A stretch of 64,000 bases of DNA from Diplocarpon mali (GCA_024741835.1 JAENRP010000013.1:186001-250000), one strand, 5' to 3'. Positions 1 through 13,670 are shown, counted from the stretch's first letter. Notes: a model not told the origin generated them from the letters alone. A program made the numbers and translations.

Positions 1-3000
1 GATAAATTACATGTGCAGTAGCCAGTCATTATCTGGATTATCGAAATGAGGAGCAGCGCTAGCAATTCCTTTAAAAGTCTATAGTTTTCCCAAAAGGGCT
101 TAGAATAGTTATTGCCAGTGTGCTAAGACCGGGCGCAAGTGATTACCATATCACTAACTAGGAACAGTGTGCCACGCTCAGACCACACTTTTTCCAAGTC
201 GTAGACTTTCTAGCCAGATAGAACAATCCTTGGAGATCACAATAGGTGAAAGAGATCGAAGTACAGCCAGAGTTCCCTCGATAGTCAGTAGGAGATTGCA
301 AGAGCAGGAGACTACTTTAACGAGCTGTATATGTTGACTTTCAATTCTTCTTCGCAACCCGCAACTACAGCGAATGCTTATTTGGCGAGCAGCTTGTAGA
401 TACAGCAGAAGCAGGATAGGGCCTTTTCCGTAGCGGGAAAATACTTTGAGACTACTCTCATAAGTTTCGACCGCACGGTTTGGCCGTAATCATTTATTGG
501 TGTTTGGAAATTGGACCAGTTTTGTCCGATAATCGAAGTCGAGTTTTGTGAAACTATAAAATTATCACCTCGATAAAGGATTCAAAAGAGTCAACCATTC
601 CTAAAACGAAGCTTTATACTGTATTAAGTTTAACGCGAGATCTCAAGGGTAGCCGTGCTTTACTTCAAACAAGCCAAACGCAAGAATGTTACTTCAAATA
701 GAGTTTGTCTGTCTCAACTAGCCCCTCAGACCACAGTAAGCACAGGCTACTTACTCAGAAGTCTCGAAACTGAAGACACGATCTTGAAGTCTCGCATGCC
801 ATCTCTTGATAAGTTTTGCAAAACTATATACGAGTCAGGCCCATTTCGCGAGATAATCCCGCGAAGCTAATACTCGCCACTCTACCACACGTCGATTGCA
901 GACTCCACGCCACAACACAGCTTGCCAATAATCGAGATCTTCGACTTCCCACACGGGCCCTTGAGAAGGACGACAGAAAGAAGGCTGGGCTAGATGAGAT
1001 CGTGAAGCAGATGTGCTGGCTACTCTCGAAGACAGGGCTGGGCGCTGCGAAACTGTCCCCCGAATGAGAGCGCGGCAGGGGCACGCATCACACCAAGGAA
1101 TTCAGAAATTAATCTTCCGCGCAACAGCAGTATCGGCGGAGAATCTGTGCAAAGAGAGAGAGAGATACTCCCGCCATGAACACAGGCCTTGCTTGTTGCG
1201 TATTTGAGTTTGGAGAGATATTGCCAAGCGGCCAGGATATGGCTTTGCTCAGAGCTTATCGAGCCGTGTTTGGTCCACCCTTACTTCCCTGTAGTCCATA
1301 GGTAAACTCCGAAATTTCCTCCTCCGATAGCACAGTATCTCCGACGACGACGCAGCATCCCAACAAAGCCGTTGGTCTTCTTCTCTCCTCAGTCCGCGAT
1401 GCTTCTGAGGTCTCCCGTTGAGGGACGGCTTCAACTGGAGTTTGGAGATGCTAAGGAATCCCCGCATCCTCGGAGGATTCTGGCAACTCGCTTGTACAGA
1501 GTATGCTGAGTGCGGATAAGGATCGGCGTGGTGCGCAGCCATCGGGATCAAGCTCAAACACCGGGCGCCGAGGTCCTGAAGTTGATTCCGACTACGCTTT
1601 AGCCAGGGGCGGGATTTCGAAAGGCTCAGAGTTCAAAGCTGGTGCCGAGCGAATTCACAAGTGCCTAGAGATTCAGATGAGAAACTCCAAAAAGGCGCAA
1701 TCACTGGTAAGCTTGTTGGCTTCCAATCTGGACTAAACGCCTGGAATGCCAAGAGGTGGCGCAGATGTAGTGACCCTGGATATCCCCGCTGGTCTATTAC
1801 AGTCAACAGGCCCTCGTTGGCAGTAGTTCACCGGAGAGCGGGAATACTGTTTGGTGCGAGATCTACTTGGATGATAATCAGATAGAGAGTGGGGAGATAG
1901 CTGACTTCTGTATCTACTCAGACTGTACAGCAATATTCTATTACGGGTCTGAAACGTTTCAGACGTGCTCATTCTTACCAGTAGTGAGAATTCCTACTTT
2001 TTAATGTATTTCTGCCCTGACTTTGGCCGACGGTACTCGCAATGAAAGATGCAGGAGAATAGCAATCAAATATGAGTACCCGGCAGGGAGGCCGAAGGAC
2101 TTGGCCTAACAGCCTAATTTCTCATCTATGATAATCAGCACGCGTGTGCACTGAGATTTGTGAGTAGTAAAAATCTAGAAGACGTTGACTCAAATATCTG
2201 CTAAATTCTGCTTCAGCTTCAATCACAGCTTGATGTCTAGTCGACATACTTTGCCTCCTTTTCTAACGTCCTTGTTACTCAGTTGCTCTCGTATACACAG
2301 TAGTACAGGACGTGTGTTATGTGATGCAGGGGATACTATAGTATTTCATTAAGCTCTAGCAACTCCCCCGCAAGACAGTGAAACCACTTAGCCGCGGCAA
2401 CTCCGAATTATGAAGATTATGCTGCGGTGGGTCTCTTCGCCCTCTGTATTTCTCATATCAACCCTTTTCTTAGCGGGTCAATTACAATATCAGGAAAATG
2501 TGGAGGCTTTGTTAGCTACCGGACGAGAATACTTGTAGAAGGCACCTCCTCTTCTTTCAACGATTGGCACTTGCAATGACCAGAAATACTCTACAAGGGG
2601 TTCGAGTTCGAGTTGCCAGGGCCTCATTTGTTGACACGGGGAAAAGGAGAACCGATGTTCCAGAGCTTAGCATCCGCTACATCGGGAGAGTGGGTGACGG
2701 GGTGATCCGTGAGCATCTTAAAATCTCGGGGTACTGGATGTCTAAGCTGTAGCAAATTGCACAATGCTTGCCACGGATCCGAGACGACCCAAGCATAAGC
2801 CGCAGAGTAGGCGTCTGGCAGAGAAGCTCGACGAAGTAGCGAGCCTCTACTGCAGCGCACTGGGAAGCGCGCAGCGAGAAGTTCGATGCGCTTGATTGTC
2901 CTCACGTGTCCTATCTGAATTATAATCTCCATGCGCCTGTACATCCATCGCCTACGGCTGGACGCGGATGTCTGGTACTATCTTACACATCACGCTACTT

Positions 3001-6000
3001 TCATAATTTTCAATCGCTTGTTCTGCGGCATCATACGGTTCGAAACAGGTCAAACTGCTTCAAGAGCTTGCATATCACGATTGGCCCTGATCTGCGATTC
3101 GGAACAGCCAAGTCTTCCAACATCGAATGGATTGGTTCGTGCACGCGGCCAGCCCAAATAACCTTAAATCCCCACGCTTTCCCCATCTCGCATCGTCTGT
3201 ATACGATTATTTCCCACCCTCGTGCTGGGCGAGGTTTCGCAGATGACCAACGCTTCGACTGGAGTTTCTCCTGTTCTAGTTTGGATTAAACAATTGACGT
3301 AACATGTTCAAACGCTAGGGTATCTTTCCCCCCTCCCTTTTTTTTCACTAGAATGCAAATCCACTTGGTACTACAAGGGTAAAATGGCTGTGCTAAGAAC
3401 ATTCTCTACTTTTTTTTAATATGCTATGTGAGTTCAATATACAGTACAAGCGGGAAACGCTATATTGTATCCTTATATATAAGGAGAAAACCAGGACCCA
3501 AGCTCCTTAGATATTTTACCATTTAGTCCAATATACCTATAGTTCCTGACTCCTTAGATAAAAGTCTAACTTACACCCTAGTTGATAGTTGTTCCCTCTA
3601 AGTCTTAGGCAAGTACGCTCTTAAGAAGGTGCTTGGACAAATGGAGTCGCCATAGGTTCTCTAATTTTAAAAAGGTCTTTCTTGCTAATAGTGGTCGTTT
3701 ATTTAATTAAAATAAGCGTCTTCTTCATAAGCGGCGGCTCTTTAGTATTACCCTTATTACTAACTTTCTATAAGGCTTTGAAAATGTATCCTTTTCCTCC
3801 CTTCTCTTCCTTATATACTATAAACTACCTTTCTTCCCCTTTCTATACCTTATTAAGCTTTTTCTTTAGTCCAAGGTATATGTTTAAAGAATCCTAGAGT
3901 ACGTAAGTAGAGGTCGAAAGTAGAGTGTATTTATAGAAGAGGTAATATAAAAAACCCCTTTCTAGAGCTTTAAAAAAGCTCTGGCTCTATTCGACTTAGG
4001 GTTCAATTACTTTGTAGTCGAAACGACTTAAACTCGACGCTGCAGACTCTTTAAAAAGAGCCTTAATAGTCGGCAGGTTGGTAGGAGATACCGCTTAGAG
4101 GTGTTGGGTCGTCGTCTCCCAACATTCCCTACTTGAATTTTAGAAATCAAACCAAATTGACTCCCTTGAACAATAGAGAGGTTTCTTTCTAATTCTTCGT
4201 CGACAATCCCCTGGTCAGATTGCTATTACTATTTATACTTCAACTCATTGCTTTAAAGTTCTATCGCATTTGCCTAATAATTGATATTATATTTTAAACG
4301 TAAAATTTAAATTGAAACGTCTGTTTCGACCTCCAAATCTGAGATTCGCTCTCAATATCTTTGTCTTACGTAGCTCAAATCCCTCGTAGTCTAGCAACTG
4401 ATTAGTGGGTTTACAATTAGTTTGCAGCCTACTGAAAAAAGGGTGTATGATTGACTGTACCGTAAGCCGAAGAGAAAATACTGAAGAGAGAGTAATTTTA
4501 TGCAGTACCGTGAAAACTCAGTAGAGTTACGCGATCTACTGCCTGAGCTCAGCCCTGAATCTTGGTATGTGAAAGACATAATTCAACCATCTCTTATGCT
4601 TGTCAGCTCTGCTTTCTCAATTTATTCTTTATTGTTCTCTCAAAGGCTAAGCCACCAGAAAGACGGATTTATTCTGATCTAACACAAAGGATCTTCATTG
4701 AATCTTATTATACATACATGTGTATGTTTCAAGTATGGTGAAGTCATTTTTTGCGAGCTAAATTTTCGTGTTTGGTTTCCCGAGTCTCTCCTTTCCCCGT
4801 TAGTAGAAGAATTGCTTTTCGGCGGGTTTTCAGATCCACCATACTAATATTAGATTCGACAGAGGCCGCTGCAGTAGACAAGTAGGATATAAGCCTTTGC
4901 ATGGAGTTGGATGCCTACCAAGGCGCTTCCTACAGTGCAGAGACAGATTGAGTTACCAAATTATCTGCTCAATTATACGGAGATCATCATCGGCACAGGT
5001 CGTGAACGGGTATGTTGTCAAGTACGCGGATACTGCATTCGGCTTAGTTCTGGCAGCAAAGTAGGTCTTTCCGAACTTCAAGCTTTGGCCATTTAACCAA
5101 GGCCGACCTGCAAATGCCTCTTACGTACATAGCAAGGAGTCAAATCCCTTTTCTCCACTTCTTTGTTAATACAAATTAATCAATAAATGACTTGCTACAT
5201 GTACCAAGTTTAGCAACTTATAATGAATAGCCTGTATTAAACTAAGGACGTTTCAGAATTCTAACGAACCAAATAACTCTTCCTACTAGATCCCTCTTTT
5301 CGCATTCACTAAGCAGTCATCGAAACTGTAAATACTGCATTTGGCTTGGCAGCCGCATAGGATTTCTCTCCAGACCCGCAGCAAGGAATCCAATTTGCTC
5401 GATTACAACTATGTAGTTTTAGATTTCAAAAATTATCATGGTACAGCGGCTATCTGTTACTCCCTAGCGTTTTAGTATCAACTCTTGCTCCTTGCAAATT
5501 AACCACAACATCAATTGAAGATGAGAAGTCGGTTGCCGCGAGAGGAGGTTCTTTTTATAAGAGTATTCCGATATTGCTTAATGAAATTGTAAAAAAAGCT
5601 AGAAGAGTCATGTGATATCAAAAACAAGTGTCCAAAGACCCCCTTGTCAACAGGCTTGTCATCAGGGGACAAAAGATACCCGCTATACCGCTGTAAGTTG
5701 GACAACTGATCTAAGCTGAATCCAAAACATTTATACGAAGTCAGGTCAGTCATAGAAAATCGGGGAGGTTTCAGGATTATAAATGATTTCATATTTGTCA
5801 GGGTCTCTTGTATTCGGCAGTAGGTTTCTGCATCCGCTATCCAAACCTCCTCAACAACGCCATTGCCTGCATACATAATCCGAATAAATATTACGAGATA
5901 ATCCTGCCGGTGGTCCCCAGTCCCACGAGACGGTGCTCGCTTGAAGTGAAGCACGGTCACCCTTTACTAGAACAAAACTGTGTACCAAGTACATATTAGC

Positions 6001-7250
6001 ACATTAAAGATGCATAGGCTATTCTCCTTTTCCTGCATGACTAACAAAATCAATGTCCAGCCTCATTCTAATGAAAACTTGTGAGAATGGAATGGAGGCA
6101 ATTGAAATTTGGCCCTGACCAAGTATTTGTAGCAAACTCCTAACAGGCTCAAATTATAGTAGAAATGAAGGTGTAGTTGTATACTCGAAGCACTCACGGG
6201 TGTGATGTTAGTGGTTGGAATTATGAATAGGTAGCTAACGATTTGGATGCGCTTCGTCAGCTGTATTGTGTTCCTATATGTACTGTTTCAATGAGTTGCA
6301 CCCCCAGGGATGCTTCACTCTAAACGAGCCATGCCTATAGGGCCGGGGACGATTACTCACCATCTCCCGCAGATAAATGTACAAGAGAATCCGGAATTTG
6401 AGGCTTTACGACCTGGGCTCTTCTCAACATCTGTTTCGCACATCTTCAGCTGCTCAAGATTCGAGCCGTGCGCGAATGAGGAGTAGAATGCTGCAACCCA
6501 GGTCCTTCCAGCGTGGTTGGGTTCTTGAAAGGTAGACCTGGTATATTGAGCTTGATGTTGTCTGTACGTGGTAGTGCTAGAGCTTTGGGAGTGTTTCAAG
6601 GCTTTTTGACTGCAGTCTACTCTGGAGCCCACGTCTACGCATTATCTCATTACAGCGCTACACGGGCTTGGATTAGAACAAGAAAGCGACTATTGAGATC
6701 GATGGTAGTGCGTACTTCTTCTCACGGCAATGCATGTGGAATTATGGCATAAATATTAGTTATAGTGCTGTTTTGATAGCAGGATGCACATGAGAACATT
6801 GCACATGACTCGATCGCTAGCTTTTTTGTCTGCAGTGTGTTCCAAAATATCTGCTTTGGGCATAACAAGCGATCCGAAAGCTGTAGTCATATGAAATGGA
6901 GAGATTAGCATTGCGAAGTACCTGGAGAAGTTCCCCGGTTCCCTTTCATCGTTGTTCTTGGGAGAAGCCAAACGAGCTCGATCCGTCGGCAGATGAGAAA
7001 CTGCCGCAATATCCATACTGTCTCAAAAGCTACCTGACCTGAGGTTGTTGAAGAGCCTCTGTGTGAAATCCATGTCACATGACCATCGAGAGCCTTGTCA
7101 CCCGCAAATTCCGCTCCGCATCATTTATCCGTTCTGCACCATTAACATCCTCACATCCGCTATCCTACAACCTTGATTCCGATCCTTTGTTCCATCCGCA
7201 TATTCTCCACAGCCCACTCGTATACAAATCAAGCTTCCTACCTCTGCAAC
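1..7250. other. gene-poor AT-rich region
   Basis: I see no supportable gene in this 7.2 kb. Open frames are short, overlap on both strands and match no family I know. The longest is a minus-strand frame at 5511-5960 (149 codons, opening with GTG; first ATG about 28 codons in), with no motif, signal peptide or intron logic. About 3300-4300 is strongly AT-rich with runs of TA and resembles worn-out transposon DNA, but I could not align it to a family. Two hairpin-capable palindromes lie there, at 3964-3982 and 4047-4060. The stretch 6756-7100 reads on the minus strand as possible short exons facing away from the gene at 7251, but no protein could be assembled. Confidence 0.5.
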
Positions 7251-8939
7251 ATGGAAAGTCCTGCAGCAAGTAATAATCACGTGTCCCCAGAGGGCGATAC
7301 CGGCAGCAATCGCCGGCACAGAATCAAACACGCCTGTGAGCCATGTAAGAAGAGAAAAAGACGCTGCGATGGAGACCAACCATGTGCTACGTGCGTCAGA
7401 TATGATTACAAATGCTATTTCGAAGCCGTGCAAAGGAAGCGTCGCAGCCGGCAACCAGATGGATTACCTAGCAATGATGCTGCACTGGGAGGTACACCAA
7501 TACACTTCGATGCAGTTCCCGAGAACGAGCGAGAAGCAGCAGTCATCAGCGGAACCAGCCCTAGAGAAGTGAATGCAAGCGTTGCGATTGCCCAACTCCT
7601 TCGCAAACGACTGGAACCACGCCAGACAGATCAACCTCAGCGTACCATGTCTTGGAATCTCGGGATGAGTGAAGAGCGGCAAGACCTTCCGTCTGAGCTT
7701 ACTAGAATCATTACAAAGGATCAGATGATAAGGCTTTCTGAGTCTTATTTTCGTAGTATCCATCAACTGTATGGTTTCCTGAATCGCGAGGTTTTCCATG
7801 ACAAGGTTGAGGAAAGATGGCAGATGGTATATGAGCCGGATCCGTGGGATTCGATTCTATGTGGTGTTGCGGCTTTGGGCTCACAGTTCCTGGGAGAGCC
7901 TTCGAAATCTTTAGAGATGGCTTTGGTTGACTGTGCCAAGAGGATGCTGGAGATTACGAGTGCATCCAGTACTCCATCCTTTGAGAACGCCGCGTCGTGG
8001 GTTTTGCGTACCATCTATCTCCGCAGCACAACCCAACCCTATACTGCCTGGATCACAAGTTGTACTGCGATGCTTACTATCGACGGGCTCGAGATGGTAG
8101 GGGAGTCAGATGATGAATCCGAAAATGGCATTATCAGTACCCGGAGGCTATTCTGGTGTGCTACTGTCCTCAACACCTGGGTCTCGAATGAGTATGGGCG
8201 CTCCAAAGTCGAGGTTTCCAAGCCTTTACCAGCTCACTTGATCTCTAGACCTGGAGACTTCACTCCCGAGCTGCTCTACCTTTACAAGATTTCTGAACGA
8301 TTAGATCCCCAGAAGCCCACTTCCGCGTCAGATTTCGAGGCTGGGATCGCAGAGTTGGCCACCTTTAAACCTCCTGTCGACGGCCTGTTTCTTTCACAGA
8401 GCAATTTGGCCCTGGCTCTGTATCGGCGTCTACGATTCGTGTCGTCTACGATATCGGATGAAACGATCCGAAGCGTCATCACTATGGGCAATACTGGATT
8501 GGATGCAGTGCTGCGACTAATTAGACTGCGCCAGCCCTGGTGGCATGTAGCCAACGTTCCATTCCAATTTATATGCACGTTGCTTGTCATCGACACGGAA
8601 GAGGCATTAGAGCACCTCGCTCGAGCAGTTGATACTCTACAGGCTGTAGGAGAAAGCTTTCCGACTCGATCTCTGACAGAAACTTTAGCCATGGTCAGAA
8701 AATTGATTCAGTTGGCATGCAAGCAAAAGAGGGGGCAACTCAACCTCTTGGAACATAGTCTCGCTCCGCGGCCTCTACTTGCCGCCTCACAGCAACCAAA
8801 GCTACAATTAAGCACTGGTCAGGATTCCCAAGTATCTTCCGAGTGGGCTGATCGCTCACCGGCTTCCACGGAATTTTCCGATTTTGACTGGGAAAAGTTC
8901 TTTAGTATGGATGTGTCCGTGTTGGAGTATCCTACTTAG
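7251..8939 (+). CDS. Zn(II)2Cys6 fungal-specific transcription factor
   Basis: Intronless gene for a 562-residue nuclear regulator. The N-terminus carries a binuclear zinc cluster with cysteines at about 29, 32, 39, 45, 48 and 55 (CX2CX6CX5CX2CX6C), with the basic run KKRKRR inside it and another basic patch (QRKRRSR) just after. The middle region, from about residue 155 (SYFRSIHQLYGF, then DPWDSILCGVAALG), looks like the fungal-specific 'middle homology' domain of this family. The C-terminus is Ser-rich and acidic (SDFDWEKFF), as in activation domains. The frame stays open 26 codons upstream to an ATG at 7173; I prefer 7251 because the extra residues look like untranslated leader and the zinc cluster sits at the usual distance from it. 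The target pathway cannot be told: no cluster genes adjoin it. Confidence 0.9.
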   Translation: MESPAASNNHVSPEGDTGSNRRHRIKHACEPCKKRKRRCDGDQPCATCVRYDYKCYFEAVQRKRRSRQPDGLPSNDAALGGTPIHFDAVPENEREAAVISGTSPREVNASVAIAQLLRKRLEPRQTDQPQRTMSWNLGMSEERQDLPSELTRIITKDQMIRLSESYFRSIHQLYGFLNREVFHDKVEERWQMVYEPDPWDSILCGVAALGSQFLGEPSKSLEMALVDCAKRMLEITSASSTPSFENAASWVLRTIYLRSTTQPYTAWITSCTAMLTIDGLEMVGESDDESENGIISTRRLFWCATVLNTWVSNEYGRSKVEVSKPLPAHLISRPGDFTPELLYLYKISERLDPQKPTSASDFEAGIAELATFKPPVDGLFLSQSNLALALYRRLRFVSSTISDETIRSVITMGNTGLDAVLRLIRLRQPWWHVANVPFQFICTLLVIDTEEALEHLARAVDTLQAVGESFPTRSLTETLAMVRKLIQLACKQKRGQLNLLEHSLAPRPLLAASQQPKLQLSTGQDSQVSSEWADRSPASTEFSDFDWEKFFSMDVSVLEYPT

Positions 8940-11900
8940 CTGCCATGATCGGGGTACCTTGTCCTTGTGAGAGTAACTGCTTACTAAGACGAGCATAGAA
9001 ATTTATAGCGCTATAGTGTCTTTATGATTAAGCTTGTCCACAATTGCTCAATACCAGCAAAGAGGCTAGAGGGAAACGTGGGGTATGGCCAAATCCCGCC
9101 ATTCATATACATTGGGCAGTGAGTAGGCCGCCAAGTATTGCAACTTCATCTTCGTCACGGAGCTGTACATCCCAAGACAGGTAAGAAGTACTAAAATTAT
9201 TATAGATCTGGTAGAAGATGCATGAATGTCAATTTACAAGGGTATTTCAAGACTAGTGCTCATGGCCCTTAATATCTTAATGCTGTCGCCAATGCTCGGT
9301 TAGCTAGAAAACAAAGCAACGCACTATATTAATCCAGCCATCTGCTTTGACTGATATAAGCTCAATACAGTGATATAAGTTAGATCCAGAAGCCCTTTCC
9401 TGCGAGACATTGTAATTCTTATTACTACGTCTAATAATTGTATACTTATTACAAAAACATTTTTTAGGATTTGATTTGCATCTTTGCCCGACATGAAAGT
9501 CATCCAAGAAATTCCTTGCGCCTATGGGTCAGGGTCAAAATTATAAACCAGGAGATAATAGCCTGAATAAATGTCACGCATGACTGGAATTTTATTTCGC
9601 CATAAAGACGGAGATAATGATAGGAGGCACTACGCAATGCTGATAATACCCATAATTAATCATCGTTTGAGAGATCATTGGAGCTGAGAAAGTTTAGAAT
9701 TAGAGAATTGCCAGTCTAAAATACCGCTATCTAAACATGCGAAAGTCAATGTGAGCGCGATCATATACAGAAAAAATGATGATGAGAAGCGAAATGAACG
9801 ATAAATGCTGCTTTAGACAATGGGTATCCGTATATAAAGATCCTAGTGGTCACTTCTCAATGATTCAGACCAGAGCTCTCGATCATGCAGATAGATATTC
9901 ATCAAGGCGAGCTTCTGAGCTTCTTATTATGGTATGGCTAGTTCTTCCCCTCCGAACAGGTACTTTCCTTTCATATCGACTTAGTGAGCTCGGATTTAGA
10001 CTTTTCAGATGAACGTCTTTTATTAGCTGCTTGAAAACGCGCGTGATGAAGAAGCCGCTTGTACTAGATATATCTAATAAGTTCAAGGCAAGATAGTTTC
10101 CTTCCTATTTCATGATGAGTAAGAGTAAATATACAGCAGAAAAATTCAACTTGTCATCGCCTGGTTAGGATTTGAGTCTCTTTTCTTACATACCTTATGA
10201 CGTATTCTTGACTACCAACGCACAGATCTTATGCTAAATACAAAAATAGATGCTAGCGAATACGGATCTGATACGCAAGGCTAACCTTTTTTGACATGTA
10301 AGACAAACGCGGTGGACTCTTGTGCAAACTTGCCCTCTAGTAGAGTATGTAAGCAAAACCTCATCCATGTGTTAAACCCTCTCATATAATAATTCTCCTT
10401 TACTATTGATACATAAGAAATTCTTTATAGCTTTCAAGCTACATTCTCTCTTATCAATATTATCATGATACTTGAATACGCTCCTGCGACTTAAACTACA
10501 TAATCTGGACAGGATGCTCAACTAGGAATATAATGAATATCAAACTTCCAAGACTCTTAAGCTCGTTTTGATATAACGTATGCTACTTTTCATTAAGGTT
10601 CATTTAATGATATAATAGGTTTGGTCTAAATTGCGGGCATGATTGTGATCGGGATGATTGGCCAGAGGAATAATAGGAAGCCAGGGGCCCTTTCTCTACA
10701 AAACAGATTCAAATCCTCGATTCTACAAATATAAATTCAGTTCGATAATTTGGCCTAGATGAAGACCCTATCTGTGGTCGAGGTGACTGTCAAGTGGAAT
10801 GGTGACAAGTAAATGATGGATGGTTGGCAGACGTTCTCTATAAAATCGAATGCTACTTCTAGCTGCAGTGAAGAATAAGCACCCGTGGCTTCAAGGGACT
10901 TTATGGATATTAATAATCACGAAAATGATAAATTGAACGAAAAGATGATGATGTGATAATGATAGACAGCAGATTCATCCCTTTTTTCTTCAATTGCTTT
11001 CTCTCAAGCATATGTCTTATGTTAGTTATTCTAGCCACTAGGAAGCGAGAAGCAGTATGGATGATATACCACATCTTGCAATGAATGACAAAAGGTACCT
11101 TGTGTTATACTGGATGCGAAGAATTTTTAGCAATTGGTAAGACATCCTCTGTTGTAACTTGGTGGTGTGGATGTCTATACACCCAGGAATGAGACACTGA
11201 TACAGATCTAAACGTTTAATTCTAATTAATTCAAGAAGCCCAGAGACTTATTCATCACCTCGCTTAAGACTCGATCATCATACGATATTTTCCCCAAGTT
11301 TCCTCTCCATCTATGCATAGCCACAAGATAGAGCAATAGCAACTGTATCTTTCTTCTCTCCAAGACTTTGCTTACCATGTATGGGGGTATCTTGCTGCAT
11401 ATCTCCACTTATATATTTTTTACTTCAAATTACTTTATTCTGCACAAAGTAGCCTCCGTGGTTGTGTAGACAACAATAGAACAAATATATTATCTCTATA
11501 GGCTTTATACAATGTTGCAGATTGGTCAGAGTCCGTCAAGTCAAAGGATATCGCTCAGCTGAGCCTTTTCATGTCAAGTCTCCATGTATTCTCCCTGAAT
11601 CCTTATGAAATAAAGTATGAATGAGTTATACCAAGATACATCACTACCTCGGGCCGCAACACAAGACAACTTAAACAAGACACGATGTTATAAATAAACT
11701 TAATGCCTAAGATTTGCTTAACCTGGCGGTCTACCTACCCCTTGTTTACTAATCTAATTTTGCTGGATCCAGGATCCATATGAACACGCTTTAAGGACAA
11801 GAGAGAAGCGTCGCAGTGATGATTTAAGCGATAACAACCACAATAATAACACATCAAATCCCTAAAACCAAAAACTTCATAGGATCATATACATAAATAA

Positions 11901-12952
11901 ATGTCAAAACAAAAGAGTTGCAAAGCAGTTGTTTAGAAAAATGAATCTAGTCTCGTATGTCACAAGAAGAGCAATGTCAATAGGGTGAAGGATGCATCGC
12001 TCTAGTGCATTCAAGATGCTACTCATGTATAGTAGCCTTCCCAGCCCTGGGATCACTAATCGCCTTCTTTTGAGACCTTATGGATGCAATAGTAGGTGCG
12101 CTATAGTACCTGCATGGTATGAAGTGCTTATGCATCTATGTACACGCCACAATTCACTGTATAGCTAAGACCCAAAACGAAACCCTATTAAAGAGAAAGC
12201 GCAAAAGGACAGAGATTTCAGGTGGGACTCGATTGTAATTCATCGGCCACCATACAGAGAATATAGATATATTTGAACTTCATCTGTATAGACTATACCT
12301 AGGATACTCCTACAAAGAAGGAAGAATAAAGGCCATATGTATAAGGATTGTGATAAATAGCTACTACTTAGCGGTGATAATTCTCTATTACCTTCACAGC
12401 TAGATAAAATGAAATTACATAGAAAGAAGGAATTAGATACAGGAGAGCTTGTAAAGAGGTATATCTGGAATGAAGAGATTGGTATATATGCGCTAAGACT
12501 CTTAGCTACTATGCATAAGACTGAGGCTATGCTAGTTAAATTTTCATAGGAGGCATTTCAATAATATCGAATTGCTTGGGATTGAGTCCTTAATGACTCT
12601 ATTGTCGCATAGTACTGCTTCAGACTCATTAGGCGCATCATCTTAAATAGCTATAAAGGATGTCCTGAGAACATGCAATAAGCAGGAATTGTGTTTTACT
12701 TAGGTTTCTTAACCTGACATAATTACCTAGCTTGATGAGTCTGCGTTTCCTTGAGGCTGTTCGCCGGCTATACGCTCTCCGGCGAAGATATATACTTCTT
12801 CCTCTACTGCTAGTACTAGTACTTCTAGTTATATCACTGCAGTCAGCCCTATTACCTCTCTTGACCCTTATCACTCAAGTCTTCGCGTACCCTCTCCTTA
12901 CCAGCTCTAACGACACTCTCAATTGTCAACCTTCTTACCCTCACCCTCACCC
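8940..12952. other. AT-rich intergenic region, no gene seen
   Basis: Four kilobases of AT-rich DNA with no open frame above about 80 codons and no recognisable protein, RNA or LTR. A short (CCCTCA)n-like run, about three and a half units, lies near 12935-12957 just beyond the stop of the thioesterase gene; it is not the fungal telomere repeat. Nothing else stands out. Confidence 0.5.
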
Positions 12953-13669
12953 TCACATCTTCGCCCCAGGCCTCCCTTGAATCCTCGGCACCGACAGAAA
13001 CAGCGCCTCACCACTCGCACACACCACGCCCTCCCCATCTTCGACCACCCCTCTCCCGAAGATCTTCCGGCCTTCCACGCGCTCCACCCACGCCCTGACC
13101 AGCACGGTCCCGGGCGTGCTCACGGGCTTCCGGTACGTCACGTTCAGGTAGGCGGTCATGGTGCTCGTGCCAGCGGACCGCTGGTACTCGGCGGCGTTGC
13201 CTATCATCTCGTCAAGGATGACGCAGAGGAGCCCGCCGTGGGCCGTGTCGATGTGGCCGTTGAGACCGCGGCCGAGTTTCAGGAGGGCGAGGATCTCGTC
13301 GGAGGCGGGGCTTGGGAGTTGGGATGAAGGAGAGGGTTGGGTTGAGGATAATAAGGGGGGAGATAACGGTGCTGAGCGGGGAGGAGAGGGGGGGAGAGGA
13401 GGGGACGAAGAGGCGGGTTTATAGAAATACTGCCATGCCAGAATCGTGTCCTGCTTGGCTAACGTGACCGCACACAAGGTATCCGCGGTGTTGCCGTCCC
13501 TCCCGCCTAATTTCGATATCCGCGACTCGGAAATGCAGGCGTGAAGATTGGGGTCGTTGAAATACCTGTCCGTCCATGGAGTTTCGGCGAATTGAGCGCG
13601 AATTCGGGGTTCTGGGGACTGGAAGTGGAAGGGGTCCCGATTGGGGAGTTTGGGACTGGGTTTATCCAT
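12953..13669 (-). CDS. hotdog-fold thioesterase family protein
   Basis: Single-exon gene for 238 residues. The C-terminal half matches the 4HBT/PaaI-like thioesterase fold: LGRGLNGHIDTAHGG followed by a helix (VILDEMIGNAA) and strands TAYLNVTYRKPV and TVLVRAWVERVEGRKIF. HGG-x-DE is the usual active-site neighbourhood, so acyl-CoA or a similar thioester is the likely substrate; the real one is unknown. The N-terminal third (TPWTDRYFNDPN, then KQDTILAWQYFYKP) resembles fungal members of this family. Between them lies a Pro/Ser linker of about 37 residues that could hide an intron, although the frame is open. The frame extends upstream to 13900, but that part is low complexity and includes a 12-bp tandem repeat, so I start at the ATG at 13669. 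The coiled-coil gene at 14980 diverges from it. Confidence 0.8.
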   Translation of the reverse strand: MDKPSPKLPNRDPFHFQSPEPRIRAQFAETPWTDRYFNDPNLHACISESRISKLGGRDGNTADTLCAVTLAKQDTILAWQYFYKPASSSPPLPPSPPRSAPLSPPLLSSTQPSPSSQLPSPASDEILALLKLGRGLNGHIDTAHGGLLCVILDEMIGNAAEYQRSAGTSTMTAYLNVTYRKPVSTPGTVLVRAWVERVEGRKIFGRGVVEDGEGVVCASGEALFLSVPRIQGRPGAKM

Positions 13670-13670
13670 T

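Noticed and set aside
2624..3289. Overlapping frames on both strands, the minus strand giving protein-like text
   Set aside because: Several stops on the minus strand and no family match; too weak to call even a pseudogene.
5511..5960. 149-codon minus-strand frame as a gene
   Set aside because: It opens with GTG, has no recognisable domain, and lies in gene-poor DNA; support is frame length only.
12935..12957. CCCTCA hexamer run as telomere-like DNA
   Set aside because: Unit differs from TTAGGG and the run is about three and a half copies beside a gene end.
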